Source: Aquitalea sp. LB_tupeE (GTDB taxonomy: Bacteria > Pseudomonadota > Gammaproteobacteria > Burkholderiales > Chromobacteriaceae). Taken from it: DNA of 64,000 nt. How positions within the stretch are numbered: the first letter of the stretch is position 1; each line of letters starts with the position of its first letter. Location of the stretch: the NCBI RefSeq assembly GCF_013391415.1, contig NZ_JACAXB010000030.1:62001-126000 (forward strand), given 5' to 3'. This document shows, in pieces, positions 17,471 to 26,506 of the stretch. The notes below the pieces were generated by a model. The model did not search any database and was not told where the DNA came from. It saw only the letters and a list, made by a program, of their open reading frames with translations. Position numbers and translations under genes: made by a program.

Positions 17471-17493
17471 AACCCGGCGCTGCCGGGTTTTTT
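17471..17493 (+). terminator. Terminator after ppnP
   Basis: AACCCGGC and GCCGGGTT form an 8-bp stem with a 3-base loop followed by a run of Ts, 22 bases after the ppnP stop. The remainder of the 342-bp gap to 17790 contains no gene that I can see and should carry the promoter of the EAL gene. Confidence 0.85.
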
Positions 17494-17790
17494 GCTTTCT
17501 GGCCTGCTGGTGATGGCTGTGTGAGCGGCTGAACTGGCGCGTGAATTGCACGAGATACAGTACGGGCCTGCTTTAACTGCGTTACACTGCAATTTGCGTT
17601 TGTCATTTTTTGCAGGCTGTTCATGCTGGAAAATCAGGCTTTCCCGGCATGGCTGCAGCGGGTATGCTTGCCGCCTTCCTGCCTTGGGTTAGGGGGATTA
17701 GCAGCTATGATGACTATTAGGTGGCGCAACAGCACACAGTGTTTGTGCTGCCTGCTTGGTCGTAAACAGTATGGTGACTGGATTAATTGA

Positions 17791-19371
17791 ATGCTTAAGC
17801 GGGTGAGGGTGTGGTGGTCGCGCCATGTTTTGTCTGCCAGGCCGGCGGTGATTTACACCGTCGCGCTACTCCTGTGCCTGTTGCTGGGCTGGCTGCTGGC
17901 ATTGCTGGCAACCATCGTGCAGGAACGGACAGAGTTGCAGTGGCGGGCGGAATCCGTCGCACGTCAGCTTGAATTGCAACTGACGCAAGGCGACATGGCG
18001 CTGTTACGCATTGATGCCATTCCTGCGGAAGCAAGCTGCATGGCCTCATCGGCAGGATTGGCGGCCATTGTGCAGTCTGTACCCCATGCGCGTCATGCCC
18101 TGCGTGAGTGGGCGGATGGTCGCCGTTGCAGCGCCAATCCATCCCGCAGCGAAGCAGTACCAGCCCAGCCGCTTTCCTTGCAGTCTTTGGCAGGCGGAGG
18201 CTATGGTCTGGTGTTGGCGCATCATGCCAACGGTCACAGCGTGCTGGAATTGAATGCCGTTTCTCTGCTTGAGCAACTGCAAACCCAGTCGCGCGGAATG
18301 CGGGTGGGGCTGGTATGGGGCGCGCAATACCTGAGCTTGGCGGATGGCGTGGCCGTGTTGAGTGTGCTGCCTGATAGTGGCCTGCTGTATCGCCAAACCG
18401 TGTCCGGTGGCTTGCTGGATGTGGTGGTGCAAGAAACATGGGGGACGGTATTCCAGCGCGCCTTGCTGCACAGGCTGGATACCATGTTGCTGGCGCTTGC
18501 CGCAGGGGGCGTGCTGGGTTGGGCACTGATACGGCGCAAACTTGCACGTAATACCAGTTCCTGGGAGATTGCCCAGGGCATACGCAATCGCGAATTCTTT
18601 ACCCACTACCAGCCCATTGTCACTGCCGAGTTGGGTGAGTGTGTCGGCGTGGAAGTGCTGGCGCGCTGGCGTCACCCGGTGCAAGGCGCGGTGCGGTCTG
18701 ATCTGTTCATTCCTGCGGCCGAAGATGCCGGCATGATTGTGCCGCTGACGCGCTATCTGTTACGACGGGTCAGCAAGGAGCTCAAGCCGGTGGCGCTGCC
18801 GCCGGGCTTCATGGTGGGGGTGAACATTGCCGCCGAGCATCTGGGCATGCCGGATCTGGTGGAAGATTGCAAACCGCTGCTGGCAGTATTGCGTGAAAAG
18901 AAGGCCGTGCTGGTGCTGGAGGTTTCCGAACGCTTTCCACTGCCCGAACATCAGGTCACGCACCGTGTGGTGCAGGACTTGCGCCAGTTGGGGGTAAAGC
19001 TGGCGCTGGACGATTTTGGCCTGGGACATGCCGACCGCAATTATCTGCGGCGCTGGGGTTTTGATTACCTGAAAGTGGAAAAGGGCTATGTTTCTGCCTT
19101 GGGCAAGGACAGTTTCAAGGCCAATATTCTGGATGGCTTGCTGTCGACCTCACGCCAGCTGGGTGTGCAGGTGATTGTAAAAGGCGTGGAAACCCAGGGG
19201 CAGCAGAACTATCTGTCGGTGAAGGGTTTCCAGTTGCTGCAGGGCTTCTATTTTGGCAAGCCGATGACGCTGAATCATTTCCGTCAATGGCTGTATTCCG
19301 GCATTACCCAGGACCGCTCGGCCGCCGCTGCGCGCGAGGCTGCTGCCGCAGCGGCAAACAGCACACGCTAA
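17791..19371 (+). CDS. Membrane CSS-type EAL-domain c-di-GMP phosphodiesterase
   Basis: A 526-residue protein that should hydrolyse cyclic di-GMP. Transmembrane segment 1 (about 18-42) and segment 2 (about 233-250) enclose a periplasmic region with paired cysteines (ASCMASS and RRCSANP), as in CSS-motif redox-sensing phosphodiesterases. The EAL domain (about 260-505) has EVLARW in place of EALARW, then VNIAAEHL, LEVSER, LALDDFGLG, YLKVEKGYV and VKGVET. The catalytic glutamates, aspartates and lysine are thus retained despite two motif variations. The C-terminus is an alanine-rich tail. It is monocistronic. Confidence 0.88.
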   Translation: MLKRVRVWWSRHVLSARPAVIYTVALLLCLLLGWLLALLATIVQERTELQWRAESVARQLELQLTQGDMALLRIDAIPAEASCMASSAGLAAIVQSVPHARHALREWADGRRCSANPSRSEAVPAQPLSLQSLAGGGYGLVLAHHANGHSVLELNAVSLLEQLQTQSRGMRVGLVWGAQYLSLADGVAVLSVLPDSGLLYRQTVSGGLLDVVVQETWGTVFQRALLHRLDTMLLALAAGGVLGWALIRRKLARNTSSWEIAQGIRNREFFTHYQPIVTAELGECVGVEVLARWRHPVQGAVRSDLFIPAAEDAGMIVPLTRYLLRRVSKELKPVALPPGFMVGVNIAAEHLGMPDLVEDCKPLLAVLREKKAVLVLEVSERFPLPEHQVTHRVVQDLRQLGVKLALDDFGLGHADRNYLRRWGFDYLKVEKGYVSALGKDSFKANILDGLLSTSRQLGVQVIVKGVETQGQQNYLSVKGFQLLQGFYFGKPMTLNHFRQWLYSGITQDRSAAAAREAAAAAANSTR

Positions 19372-19393
19372 CCTTACGGCCGCGCACCGGCGC

Positions 19394-20371
19394 TCAAGCG
19401 GCCGGGTTTTGCGTGCTGATCAACAGCAAGGACTCCCCGCTGTGCATGATGATGTCCGGGCCGGGTGAGAATTCCACTTCGCCCGGGCTGCGTTCCAGAG
19501 CAATCACCATCGCCTTGCCGTCAAAACCCTCTTTCAGAAAACGTTCCAGCGGCAGACCTTCCCAACGTTCGTCCAGCACATGCACTTGGGCGCGGAACTG
19601 GTTGGGGTAGCGGTGGTGCAGATGCTCAAAGAAGTGCAGGGTTTCCGGGTGCGCCACGATATTGGCCATGTTCATGCCACCCAGGTGTGATGGAATCACT
19701 ACATTGTCGGCCCCAACGGCCAACAGCTTCTTGCGCGAACTTTCATTCTCCGCCTTGGCTACCGCCAGAATCTTGCTGTTCAGGCTTTTGGCCGTCACCA
19801 CCACAAAGGCATTTTCTGCATCGGCACTCAGACAGGAAATCAGCGCCTGCGCGCGGGTGATGCCGGCGGCGCACAGGTTTTCGTCTTCTGCCGCATCGCC
19901 AACAATAAAGGGTACGTCCAGTTCCTGCAGCATGCCGGTATTGGCTTCGTCCCGTTCTATCACCACCACCTGGTGCTGCGTGCTCAGCAGCTCTTCCAGC
20001 GCATAACGGCCGGTATGGCTGAGGCCGCAAATAATGGTGTGACCCTGCATGCGGGCAATCAGTTTTTCCATTTTCTTTCGTCTCAGATAAAGCGGCAGGT
20101 CGCCCTGAAACAGCATCAAGGTGAGCGAGGAAATGCCATAACCCACCACGCCGGTGCCAAATACAATCAGCGCAATGGTGAAGTAACGGCCCTCCAGTGA
20201 AAGGTTGTGCGTTTCACCATAGCCGATGGTGGCCAGCGTGATCACCGTCATGAACAGGCTGTCGGAAAAACTCCAGTCCTCGATCAGCATGTAGCCGGTG
20301 GTGCCGAACAACAGGGCAGCAAAGACCAGGCTGCTCAAAAACAGCAGTTTACGCGGGAAGCTGTGACGCAT
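19394..20371 (-). CDS. Two-TM potassium channel with TrkA-N (RCK) domain
   Basis: A 325-residue inner-membrane ion channel protein. Two transmembrane helices (about 8-28 and 70-92) flank a pore loop with the K+ selectivity filter TIGYGE. A cytoplasmic RCK domain follows, with the Rossmann segment HTIICGLSHTGRYALEELL and the acidic VVVIERDE that binds nucleotide or Ca2+. A TrkA-C-like part ends the protein. The start is uncertain: 20371 (MRHSFPRK) or 20401 (MRIFRLHP). Neither has a clear ribosome site. It probably gates K+ flux in response to ligands. Confidence 0.88.
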   Translation of the reverse strand: MRHSFPRKLLFLSSLVFAALLFGTTGYMLIEDWSFSDSLFMTVITLATIGYGETHNLSLEGRYFTIALIVFGTGVVGYGISSLTLMLFQGDLPLYLRRKKMEKLIARMQGHTIICGLSHTGRYALEELLSTQHQVVVIERDEANTGMLQELDVPFIVGDAAEDENLCAAGITRAQALISCLSADAENAFVVVTAKSLNSKILAVAKAENESSRKKLLAVGADNVVIPSHLGGMNMANIVAHPETLHFFEHLHHRYPNQFRAQVHVLDERWEGLPLERFLKEGFDGKAMVIALERSPGEVEFSPGPDIIMHSGESLLLISTQNPAA

Positions 20372-20587
20372 GATGGTGGGGTGCAGCCGGAAAATGCGCA
20401 TTATAGCTGTTCGGCATGGCTGCGGCTGTGCGATGTGATGCGAATCCGGACCTGTTTCCCACGATGGCCCAGATGTGAGCAAAGTTGTCGGACTAGCGAT
20501 TTTGCAAAGCTTCTTCACACTGTTTTACACGCCGTTACCTGCGGCTGGATAAGCTGGGTGTGTATCAACGCACTGGAGATGCCAGTC

Positions 20588-20995
20588 ATGAAATCCCGAA
20601 TCCTTGTTCCTGCGCTGTTGGCGCTTTCTTTTAGTGCACTGGCCCATGCAGATGCCTCTGCCATTCTCGGTGGGGCAGTGGGTGGTGCTGTGGGTGCCGC
20701 TGTTGGTCAGTCCATCGGTGGCCGTAACGGTGCCATTATTGGTAGTGCGGTGGGTGGGAGTGTAGGTACGGCACTGGCCTATCAGCATGATGAGGAGCGC
20801 CGCTATCGCCAGCCGCCTCCGGCCCCGGTGGTTTACCAGCCTGTGGCCTATGTGGCACCAGTACGTTATGCCCCGCCACCTGCACCTTATTGGCGTGATG
20901 ACTGGCGCGCGCGGGAGCGTGAACGCCACTGGCATGAGCGTGAATGGCATGACCGTGGTTGGCATGGCGAGGGTCGCTGGCATGATGGATGGTAA
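20588..20995 (+). CDS. Exported glycine-zipper protein with His/Arg/Trp-rich tail
   Basis: A 135-residue exported protein. The signal peptide ends ALAHADA. It is followed by a glycine-zipper stretch (residues about 27-62, GGAVGGAVGAAVGQSIGG and similar) seen in outer-membrane or YMGG-type proteins. A Pro/Tyr-rich linker and a C-terminal tail with repeated HWHEREWHDRGWH units complete it. The start at 20588 is supported by GGAG ten bases upstream. A terminator follows at 21050-21077. The tail could bind metal or heme. Function unknown. Confidence 0.8.
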   Translation: MKSRILVPALLALSFSALAHADASAILGGAVGGAVGAAVGQSIGGRNGAIIGSAVGGSVGTALAYQHDEERRYRQPPPAPVVYQPVAYVAPVRYAPPPAPYWRDDWRARERERHWHEREWHDRGWHGEGRWHDGW

Positions 20996-21049
20996 GCCCT
21001 TGCTCCAGGCTTCCAAGTTGTAGTGCCATTCTGCAGTACAGGTTTTCAG

Positions 21050-21077
21050 AAAAAGCCCCGAATTTTCGGGGCTTTTT
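21050..21077. terminator. Terminator after the glycine-zipper gene
   Basis: AAAAAGCCCCGAA and TTCGGGGCTTTTT form a 13-bp stem with a 2-base loop and T-rich ends. It is a strong intrinsic terminator. Confidence 0.9.
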
Positions 21078-21152
21078 CCATTGTTGCCAGCACAGACCAG
21101 GGCGAAAGTGCAGTCATTGATACGGAACTTTTTGTTGTTGAACAGAAACTGC

Positions 21153-21182
21153 TTGCCTGCTGTGGCTGGCTATTCCTATAAT
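21153..21182 (+). promoter_or_regulatory. Promoter of the efflux operon
   Basis: TTGCCT (21153-21158), an 18-base spacer and TATAAT (21177-21182) form a good sigma70 promoter. Transcription should start near 21189, inside the palindrome at 21182-21196. Confidence 0.7.
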
Positions 21183-21196
21183 TGATTAGCAATCAA
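21182..21196 (+). promoter_or_regulatory. Probable MarR-family operator
   Basis: TTGATT-AGC-AATCAA is a perfect inverted repeat with 6-bp arms, overlapping the end of the -10 element and the predicted transcription start of the marR-efflux operon. MarR regulators usually bind such sites to repress their own operon. Binding here is inferred. Confidence 0.7.
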
Positions 21197-21217
21197 ATCA
21201 TTTACATGCAAATCATT

Positions 21218-21703
21218 ATGGACAATGTGGACTTACTGCGGCTTGGCATTACCAGCGCCATCATGCAGGCCGGGCGCAAATGGCGGCATATTTCGCAGGA
21301 TGTGGTATTCGGTCATGGCCTGACCGCGCCTTGTGCCACCGCGCTGATCTTCATTGGCCGGCTGGGTGAGGGCATCAACCAGATTGCCCTTGCAGAAGAA
21401 ATTGGCATTGAAGGGCCGTCACTGGTGCGGGTGATCGACCAGTTGGCCGCCGATGGCCTGGTACGACGTGAAAAAGACAAGGTGGATCGCCGCTCCAACA
21501 CCCTGTGGTTTACCGAGGCGGGCAGGGCGCTGACCGACAAGATAGAAGTGGAACTGGTGCGTTTGCGCGCGCTGGTATTCAGGGATATTTCGCCGGACGA
21601 CCTGCAAGCCACCTTGCGTGTGTTTGGCGCGGTGGATGCAGCATACCAGCGCCCGGAACTGGTGGCAGAGCTTGCCGCCCTTGCCGGTCAGGAAAGAGCA
21701 TGA
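21218..21703 (+). CDS. MarR-family transcriptional regulator
   Basis: A 161-residue winged-helix regulator. The helix-turn-helix and wing are visible in NQIALAEEIGIEGPSLVRVI, LAADGLVRREKDKVDRRSNT and LWFTEAG. The ATG at 21218 is chosen; an ATG at 21206 is possible, and the TTG at 21182 would lie in the promoter and operator. No Shine-Dalgarno site is evident. Its stop overlaps the start of the FUSC permease gene (ATGA), so it is the first gene of the efflux operon and probably its ligand-controlled repressor. Inducers are likely aromatic or phenolic acids. Confidence 0.9.
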   Translation: MDNVDLLRLGITSAIMQAGRKWRHISQDVVFGHGLTAPCATALIFIGRLGEGINQIALAEEIGIEGPSLVRVIDQLAADGLVRREKDKVDRRSNTLWFTEAGRALTDKIEVELVRLRALVFRDISPDDLQATLRVFGAVDAAYQRPELVAELAALAGQERA

Positions 21704-23787
21704 GCCTGCCCAGTTGGCGTGACTGGCTGTTTTCGGCCAAAGTGTTTCTGGCCGCCATGTTGGCCTTGTACATTGCCATGGCGCTGGAGCTTCCCCGTCC
21801 GTACTGGGCCATGGCCACTGTGTACGTGGTGTCCCACCCGCTGACCGGTGCCACCCGCTCCAAGGCGGTTTACCGCATTGGCGGCACCTTGCTGGGAGCG
21901 TCTGCTGCCGTCATTTTGCTGCCCTTGTTTGTCAATGCGCCTACCTTGCTGAGCCTGGTCGTGGCTTTGTGGACGGGCAGCCTGCTCAGTATTTCCCTGC
22001 TGGACCGCACTCCGCGCAGCTATCTGTTCATGCTGTCGGCCTATACTTTGCCGATGATTGCATTGCCTACGCTGAACAACCCGGAAAGCATTTTTGATGT
22101 GGCGCTGGCGCGCAGTGAGGAAATCCTGCTGGGCATTCTGTGTGCCAGTGTTGTGTCCGCCTTGCTGTGGCCGGGCAAGGTGGCACCCATTATTTCGGCG
22201 CGCATCGACAGCTGGATGCAGGATGCACGCAGCTGGGCAGGGGAGTTGCTGGCCTTGCCGGATGATGCGACTGCCGTGCAGCCCAGGCCAACACCCATGC
22301 ATGCCAGCCGCCACAAGCTGGCGGCGGACATTCTGGCGCTTGACCAGTTCATCTCCCATTTGTCTTACGACACCACCAGCTTTGCCATGGTAAAGAACGC
22401 GCGCGAGCTGCGTGGCCGCATGAGCATGTTGCTGCCCATTTTGTCTTCGCTGACCGAAACCCGGCAGGCGCTGGTGCAACAGGGAGACCGTGTGCCGGAG
22501 GGCTTGCGCGTATTGATGCAGCGGGTGGCCGACTGGATGGCCGAGCCGGAACTGGACAGCTGCCGCAAGGCAGTGCCGAGTTTGCAGCGTGAGCTGGCCA
22601 GTCTCAAACAGGAAACAGCCAGTGGTGATGACTGGCAATCGCTGTTACTGGCGCATGCACTGGCGCGTTTGCAGTCGCTGATCAACCTGTGGCTGGACTG
22701 CCGCCTGCTACAACAGTTGCTGGCCGAAGAACACCCCACTTTCAGCTGGAAACCGGCCTACCGTCATTGGCCGGTAGGTGGCACCGCCCGTCATTTCGAC
22801 TACGGCATGGTGGCATTTTCCTCGCTGCAGGCATCGGTTGCCATTTTCATTGCCATGCAGTTGTGGATACAGCTGGGTTGGACCGACGGTTCCGGGGCGG
22901 TCATCATGGCGGCCATTGCCTCCTGCTTCTTTGCCGCGCTGGATGAACCTGCGCCGATGATGCGCACCTTCCTGATCTGGGCACTGGTCAGCATCGTGCT
23001 CACCACGGTGCTGTTGTTCATGGTGATTCCAGCCGCCTACACCTTTGAAATGCTGGTGGCCATGCTGGCCATTCCCTTCTTGCTGGTGGGCACGCTGTTT
23101 ACCCGGCCGCAATTCACCATGATCGCCATGATGCTGACGGTGAATACCGCCACCTTCCTCAGTCTGCAAGGCGCTTACGATACCGACTTCACCGCCTTCT
23201 TCAACGGCAATGTCGCCACCGTGGTGGGGGTATCCTTCGCCTTGTTGTTCAGCCTGCTGGTACGGCCATTCGGCATCGAGCTGGCCATACGCCGCCTGCG
23301 GCGCGCCAGCTGGCACGACCTGGCCCGCATGGCATCGGGCCGCGTGCTGGGCGACTATCCGCAACTGACTGCCCGCATGCTGGACCGGCTGGGCCAGCTG
23401 ATTCCGCGGCTGGCTGCCAACGGACACGACCAGTTGCCGCTGGTGTTCAGCGAGCTGCGTACCGGCTTTAGCGTGTTGCACTTGCAGCGCGATGAAAACA
23501 AGCTGCCGGATAGCGCCGGGGCTGGCGTGCAGCAGGTGCTGGATGATGTGGCGGCGCATTACCACCAGGCACTGGCCTTGCGTCACGCACCACAGACCGA
23601 CAAGCAGCTGCTGCAGCATATCGATGTGGCGCTCAATCAGGTTCTGGGCAGTGGCCAGCGCAGCAATCACGCCGTGCAGACCGTGCTCAATGCCCTGGTA
23701 GAACTGCGTATCACCCTGTTTCCCGCTGCCGGCAGTTTTGCCCTGGCAGCACCCTTGCCCCTGAAACATGGAGAGCTTGCACCGTGA
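21700..23787 (+). CDS. FUSC family efflux permease (AaeB-like)
   Basis: A 695-residue inner-membrane protein of the FUSC family (fusaric acid / p-hydroxybenzoic acid efflux). Two membrane blocks of several helices each are visible: residues 10-160 (starting FLAAMLALYIAMALELPRPY) and about 370-530 (IAMQLWIQLGWTDGSGAVI, LLFMVIPAAYTF). They are separated by a soluble helical region and followed by a soluble tail. The ATG at 21700 overlaps the marR stop, and AGGAAAG lies just upstream. Together with DUF1656, the membrane fusion protein and the outer membrane factor it forms a tripartite efflux pump. Confidence 0.92.
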   Translation: MSLPSWRDWLFSAKVFLAAMLALYIAMALELPRPYWAMATVYVVSHPLTGATRSKAVYRIGGTLLGASAAVILLPLFVNAPTLLSLVVALWTGSLLSISLLDRTPRSYLFMLSAYTLPMIALPTLNNPESIFDVALARSEEILLGILCASVVSALLWPGKVAPIISARIDSWMQDARSWAGELLALPDDATAVQPRPTPMHASRHKLAADILALDQFISHLSYDTTSFAMVKNARELRGRMSMLLPILSSLTETRQALVQQGDRVPEGLRVLMQRVADWMAEPELDSCRKAVPSLQRELASLKQETASGDDWQSLLLAHALARLQSLINLWLDCRLLQQLLAEEHPTFSWKPAYRHWPVGGTARHFDYGMVAFSSLQASVAIFIAMQLWIQLGWTDGSGAVIMAAIASCFFAALDEPAPMMRTFLIWALVSIVLTTVLLFMVIPAAYTFEMLVAMLAIPFLLVGTLFTRPQFTMIAMMLTVNTATFLSLQGAYDTDFTAFFNGNVATVVGVSFALLFSLLVRPFGIELAIRRLRRASWHDLARMASGRVLGDYPQLTARMLDRLGQLIPRLAANGHDQLPLVFSELRTGFSVLHLQRDENKLPDSAGAGVQQVLDDVAAHYHQALALRHAPQTDKQLLQHIDVALNQVLGSGQRSNHAVQTVLNALVELRITLFPAAGSFALAAPLPLKHGELAP

Positions 23788-23987
23788 TTGGTGAAATCGA
23801 AATCTACGGGGTGTATTTCCCCAGCCTGCTGATCCTGATGGTGCTGGCCTTTGGCGTCACCGCCGTGCTGCGCGCCATGCTGGGACAGCTGGGCTTCTAC
23901 AAACTGGTATGGCACCGTTCGCTGCTGAACGCTGCCCTGTATGTAATTGTGCTCGGCGGATTCGTCGTGCTCACTCGCGGATGGTAA
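23784..23987 (+). CDS. DUF1656 small membrane protein (AaeX-like)
   Basis: A 67-residue membrane protein with two hydrophobic helices (LLILMVLAFGVTAVL and LYVIVLGGFVVLTRG), matching the DUF1656/AaeX family that always accompanies FUSC permeases. The start is GTG at 23784, overlapping the permease stop in a GTGA arrangement. Its stop overlaps the next start. Its role in the pump is not known. It may help assembly. Confidence 0.88.
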   Translation: MIGEIEIYGVYFPSLLILMVLAFGVTAVLRAMLGQLGFYKLVWHRSLLNAALYVIVLGGFVVLTRGW

Positions 23988-24871
23988 TGATGAAAAAGCT
24001 GGCAGGAAAAGCGGGCCCGGTGGCCCTGACGCTGATTGTGGTGGTGGCTGCGGTAATGGTGGGCCGTTATTTGTGGGACTACTACACCAATGCACCGTGG
24101 ACCCGGGATGGTCATGTGCGGGCCGATGTGGTGCAGATCGCGCCGGATGTTTCCGGCTTGATTACCGAGGTGCGGGTACACGATAACCAGCTGGTCAAAA
24201 AGGGACAGGTGCTGTTTGTCATCGACCATGCCCGCTACACCCTGGCACTGAAACAGGCCGAAGCGGCACTGGTGCTGCAAAAAGCCGCGCTGGCGCAGGC
24301 AAAACGCGAAGCTGCACGCAATCACAGCCTGAGCGACCTGGTGGCGCGTGAAAACGTCGAACAGAGCGATGCCCGCGTGCAGCAGGACGAGGCCAATGTC
24401 GCCGCCGCCAGCGCCGCGCTGGATGTGGCCCGGCTGAACCTGCAACGCACCGAAGTCAGCAGTCCGGTAGATGGCTATCTGAACGACCGCACCCCGCGGG
24501 TGGGCGATTATGTCAGCACCGGCAAGCCGGTGCTGTCCATGGTGGATGCGCATTCCTTCCATGTCGATGGTTATTTTGAAGAAACCAAGCTGGACCGTGT
24601 GCAAGTGAACCAGCCGGTGGAAATCCAGATCATGGGGCAGTCGCACAAGCTGCGCGGCCATGTGCAAAGCATTGCCGCCGGTATTGAAGACCGTGACCGC
24701 AGCAACGGCGCCAGCCTGCTGCCCAATGTTAATCCCACTTTCAACTGGGTGCGGCTGGCACAGCGCATTCCGGTGCGGGTGACGCTGGATGAAATCCCTG
24801 CTGACTTCCGCATGATTGCCGGTCGTACCGCCACGGTGGCGGTGTTGTCCGGCAAGGGAGGCCAGCAGTGA
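23987..24871 (+). CDS. Membrane fusion protein, HlyD/AaeA family
   Basis: A 294-residue periplasmic adaptor with one N-terminal transmembrane anchor (PVALTLIVVVAAVMVG). The biotinyl-lipoyl half-motifs follow (VVQIAPDVSGLITEVRV and later TEVSSPVDGYL), joined by a coiled-coil hairpin (residues about 90-145). A beta-barrel region with the aromatic-acid pump signature FNWVRLAQRIPVRV completes it. The start is among ATGs at 23981, 23987 and 23990; 23987 overlaps the DUF1656 stop. It links the FUSC permease to the outer membrane factor. Confidence 0.93.
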   Translation: MMKKLAGKAGPVALTLIVVVAAVMVGRYLWDYYTNAPWTRDGHVRADVVQIAPDVSGLITEVRVHDNQLVKKGQVLFVIDHARYTLALKQAEAALVLQKAALAQAKREAARNHSLSDLVARENVEQSDARVQQDEANVAAASAALDVARLNLQRTEVSSPVDGYLNDRTPRVGDYVSTGKPVLSMVDAHSFHVDGYFEETKLDRVQVNQPVEIQIMGQSHKLRGHVQSIAAGIEDRDRSNGASLLPNVNPTFNWVRLAQRIPVRVTLDEIPADFRMIAGRTATVAVLSGKGGQQ

Positions 24872-26316
24872 AACGTTTTTATCCCGCCAGTGTGCTGGCA
24901 CTCTCGGTGCTGGCTGGCTGCACCACGGTAGGCCCGGATTACCAGCTGCCTGCCAATGCCATCATGCAGCGTCCGGCAGTGCAAGGCCGTTTTGCCAATA
25001 CCGACACTACGCTGAGCAGCGCACAGCCGGTGGCCAGTCGCTGGTGGCAGCTGTATCACGACCCGGTGCTGGACCAGCTGGTGGAACAGGCCCGGGCCGC
25101 CAATACCGATTTGCGCGTGGCCAGTGCCAATCTGCAAAAGGCACTAGCAGTAGCCAGCGAAGTCAATGCCGAAGCCGGCCCGCATGCGGCAGTGTCGGCA
25201 TCGGCCGAGCGTGCCCGGATATCCGGCCAGAGCATGTTGCTGGACGAACCGCTGCCAGTGACCAATCTGGGAGACGAAGGCATTCGGGTGGCGTACCAGC
25301 TGGATCTGTTTGGCAAGCTCAAACGTGGCGAGCAGGCGGCAGAAGCCAATAGCGAAGCAGTGGCGGCCGCGCGTGACCTGGCCAGCATTACCGTGACCGC
25401 CGAAACCGTACGCAGCTATGTGCAGATTTGTTCGGCCAATCATGGGTATCAGGTGGTACAGCAACAGCTGGGCCTGCAGCAAAAACAGCTGGAACTGACA
25501 CGTCGTCTGGCCAGTGCAGGGCGCATGACCGCCACCGATGTGCTGCGCGCACAGGCACAGCGCGACAGCGTGCATGCCGCCTTGCCAGCCTACCTTGCCC
25601 AGCGCGATGCCGCACGCTATCGCCTGGCCATGCTGCTGGGCAAGACGCCGGCTGAAGCCTTGCCCGCCGCCACACTGGCCTGCGCGCAAGAGCCGCAGCT
25701 GTCCCAAGCCATTCCGGTGGGCGATGGCCGGGCCTTGTTGGCACGCCGCCCGGATGTGAAGCAGGCCGAGCGCCGTCTGGCGCAATCCAGTGCCATGATA
25801 GGCGTGGCCACGGCTGCGCTTTATCCGGACATCACCCTGGGTGCATCGGCAGGCTTTACCGGTTTTGTCAAAGACCTGGGCAAGCGCTCCACCCAGCGTT
25901 TCGGTTTTGGTCCGCTGATCAGCTGGAGCATTCCGGACAGCGGCAGCATGGCGCGGGTGCGTGCTGCCAAGGCGGATAATGCCGCTGCGCTGGCGCACTT
26001 CGACGGTGTGGTGCTCAATGCCCTGCGCGAAGTGGAAACCAGCCTCAGCCTGTATGCCAAGGATTTGCAACGCCTGACGCTGCTGCGCAGTGCGCGGGAC
26101 AATGCCCGGGAAGCCGCGGCACAAAACCGCCGCTTGTATCAGGCAGGCCGCGCGCCTTATCTCTCCAGCCTGGATGCCGACCGTACCCTGGTTGGCAGCG
26201 AACAGTCGGTTGCCATGGCCGAAAGTCAGCTGGCGCAGGATCAGGTCAATCTGTTCCTGGCGCTGGGTGGTGGCTGGGAAGATGCTGCCAGCGGTGCAAA
26301 GCCGGATCAGCATTAA
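24868..26316 (+). CDS. Outer membrane efflux lipoprotein, NodT family
   Basis: A 482-residue TolC-like outer membrane factor. The lipoprotein signal ends in VLAGCTTVGPDY, the typical start of NodT/OprM proteins. Two outer-membrane-efflux repeats follow, with LLARRPDVKQAERRLA and LYPDITLGASAGFTG in the central part. The start is GTG at 24868, overlapping the adaptor stop (GTGA), with AAGGGAGG at 24854-24861. It is the last gene of the operon, followed by a terminator at 26334-26386. Confidence 0.94.
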   Translation: MKRFYPASVLALSVLAGCTTVGPDYQLPANAIMQRPAVQGRFANTDTTLSSAQPVASRWWQLYHDPVLDQLVEQARAANTDLRVASANLQKALAVASEVNAEAGPHAAVSASAERARISGQSMLLDEPLPVTNLGDEGIRVAYQLDLFGKLKRGEQAAEANSEAVAAARDLASITVTAETVRSYVQICSANHGYQVVQQQLGLQQKQLELTRRLASAGRMTATDVLRAQAQRDSVHAALPAYLAQRDAARYRLAMLLGKTPAEALPAATLACAQEPQLSQAIPVGDGRALLARRPDVKQAERRLAQSSAMIGVATAALYPDITLGASAGFTGFVKDLGKRSTQRFGFGPLISWSIPDSGSMARVRAAKADNAAALAHFDGVVLNALREVETSLSLYAKDLQRLTLLRSARDNAREAAAQNRRLYQAGRAPYLSSLDADRTLVGSEQSVAMAESQLAQDQVNLFLALGGGWEDAASGAKPDQH

Positions 26317-26333
26317 ACGCAGGCTTGAGCAGC

Positions 26334-26386
26334 ATGCCGGTAGCGGTTGCCACATCTGTCTGGCAGCTGCTACCGGCATTTTTTTG
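26334..26386 (+). terminator. Terminator of the efflux operon
   Basis: ATGCCGGTAGC and GCTACCGGCAT form an 11-bp stem; the loop holds a second small stem (TTGCCA/TGGCAG). A run of seven Ts follows, 17 bases after the outer membrane factor stop. Confidence 0.88.
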
Positions 26387-26506
26387 TCCGCCCCGCTTAC
26401 CAGGTACGCATATTGCTTGAAAATGTGTGCTGTAATTTAAATACGCTTGTGCATGATGTGCGGTAAGGCATAGCATTGGCAGACTTTTTATCTGTTTGGA
26501 ATTTCA

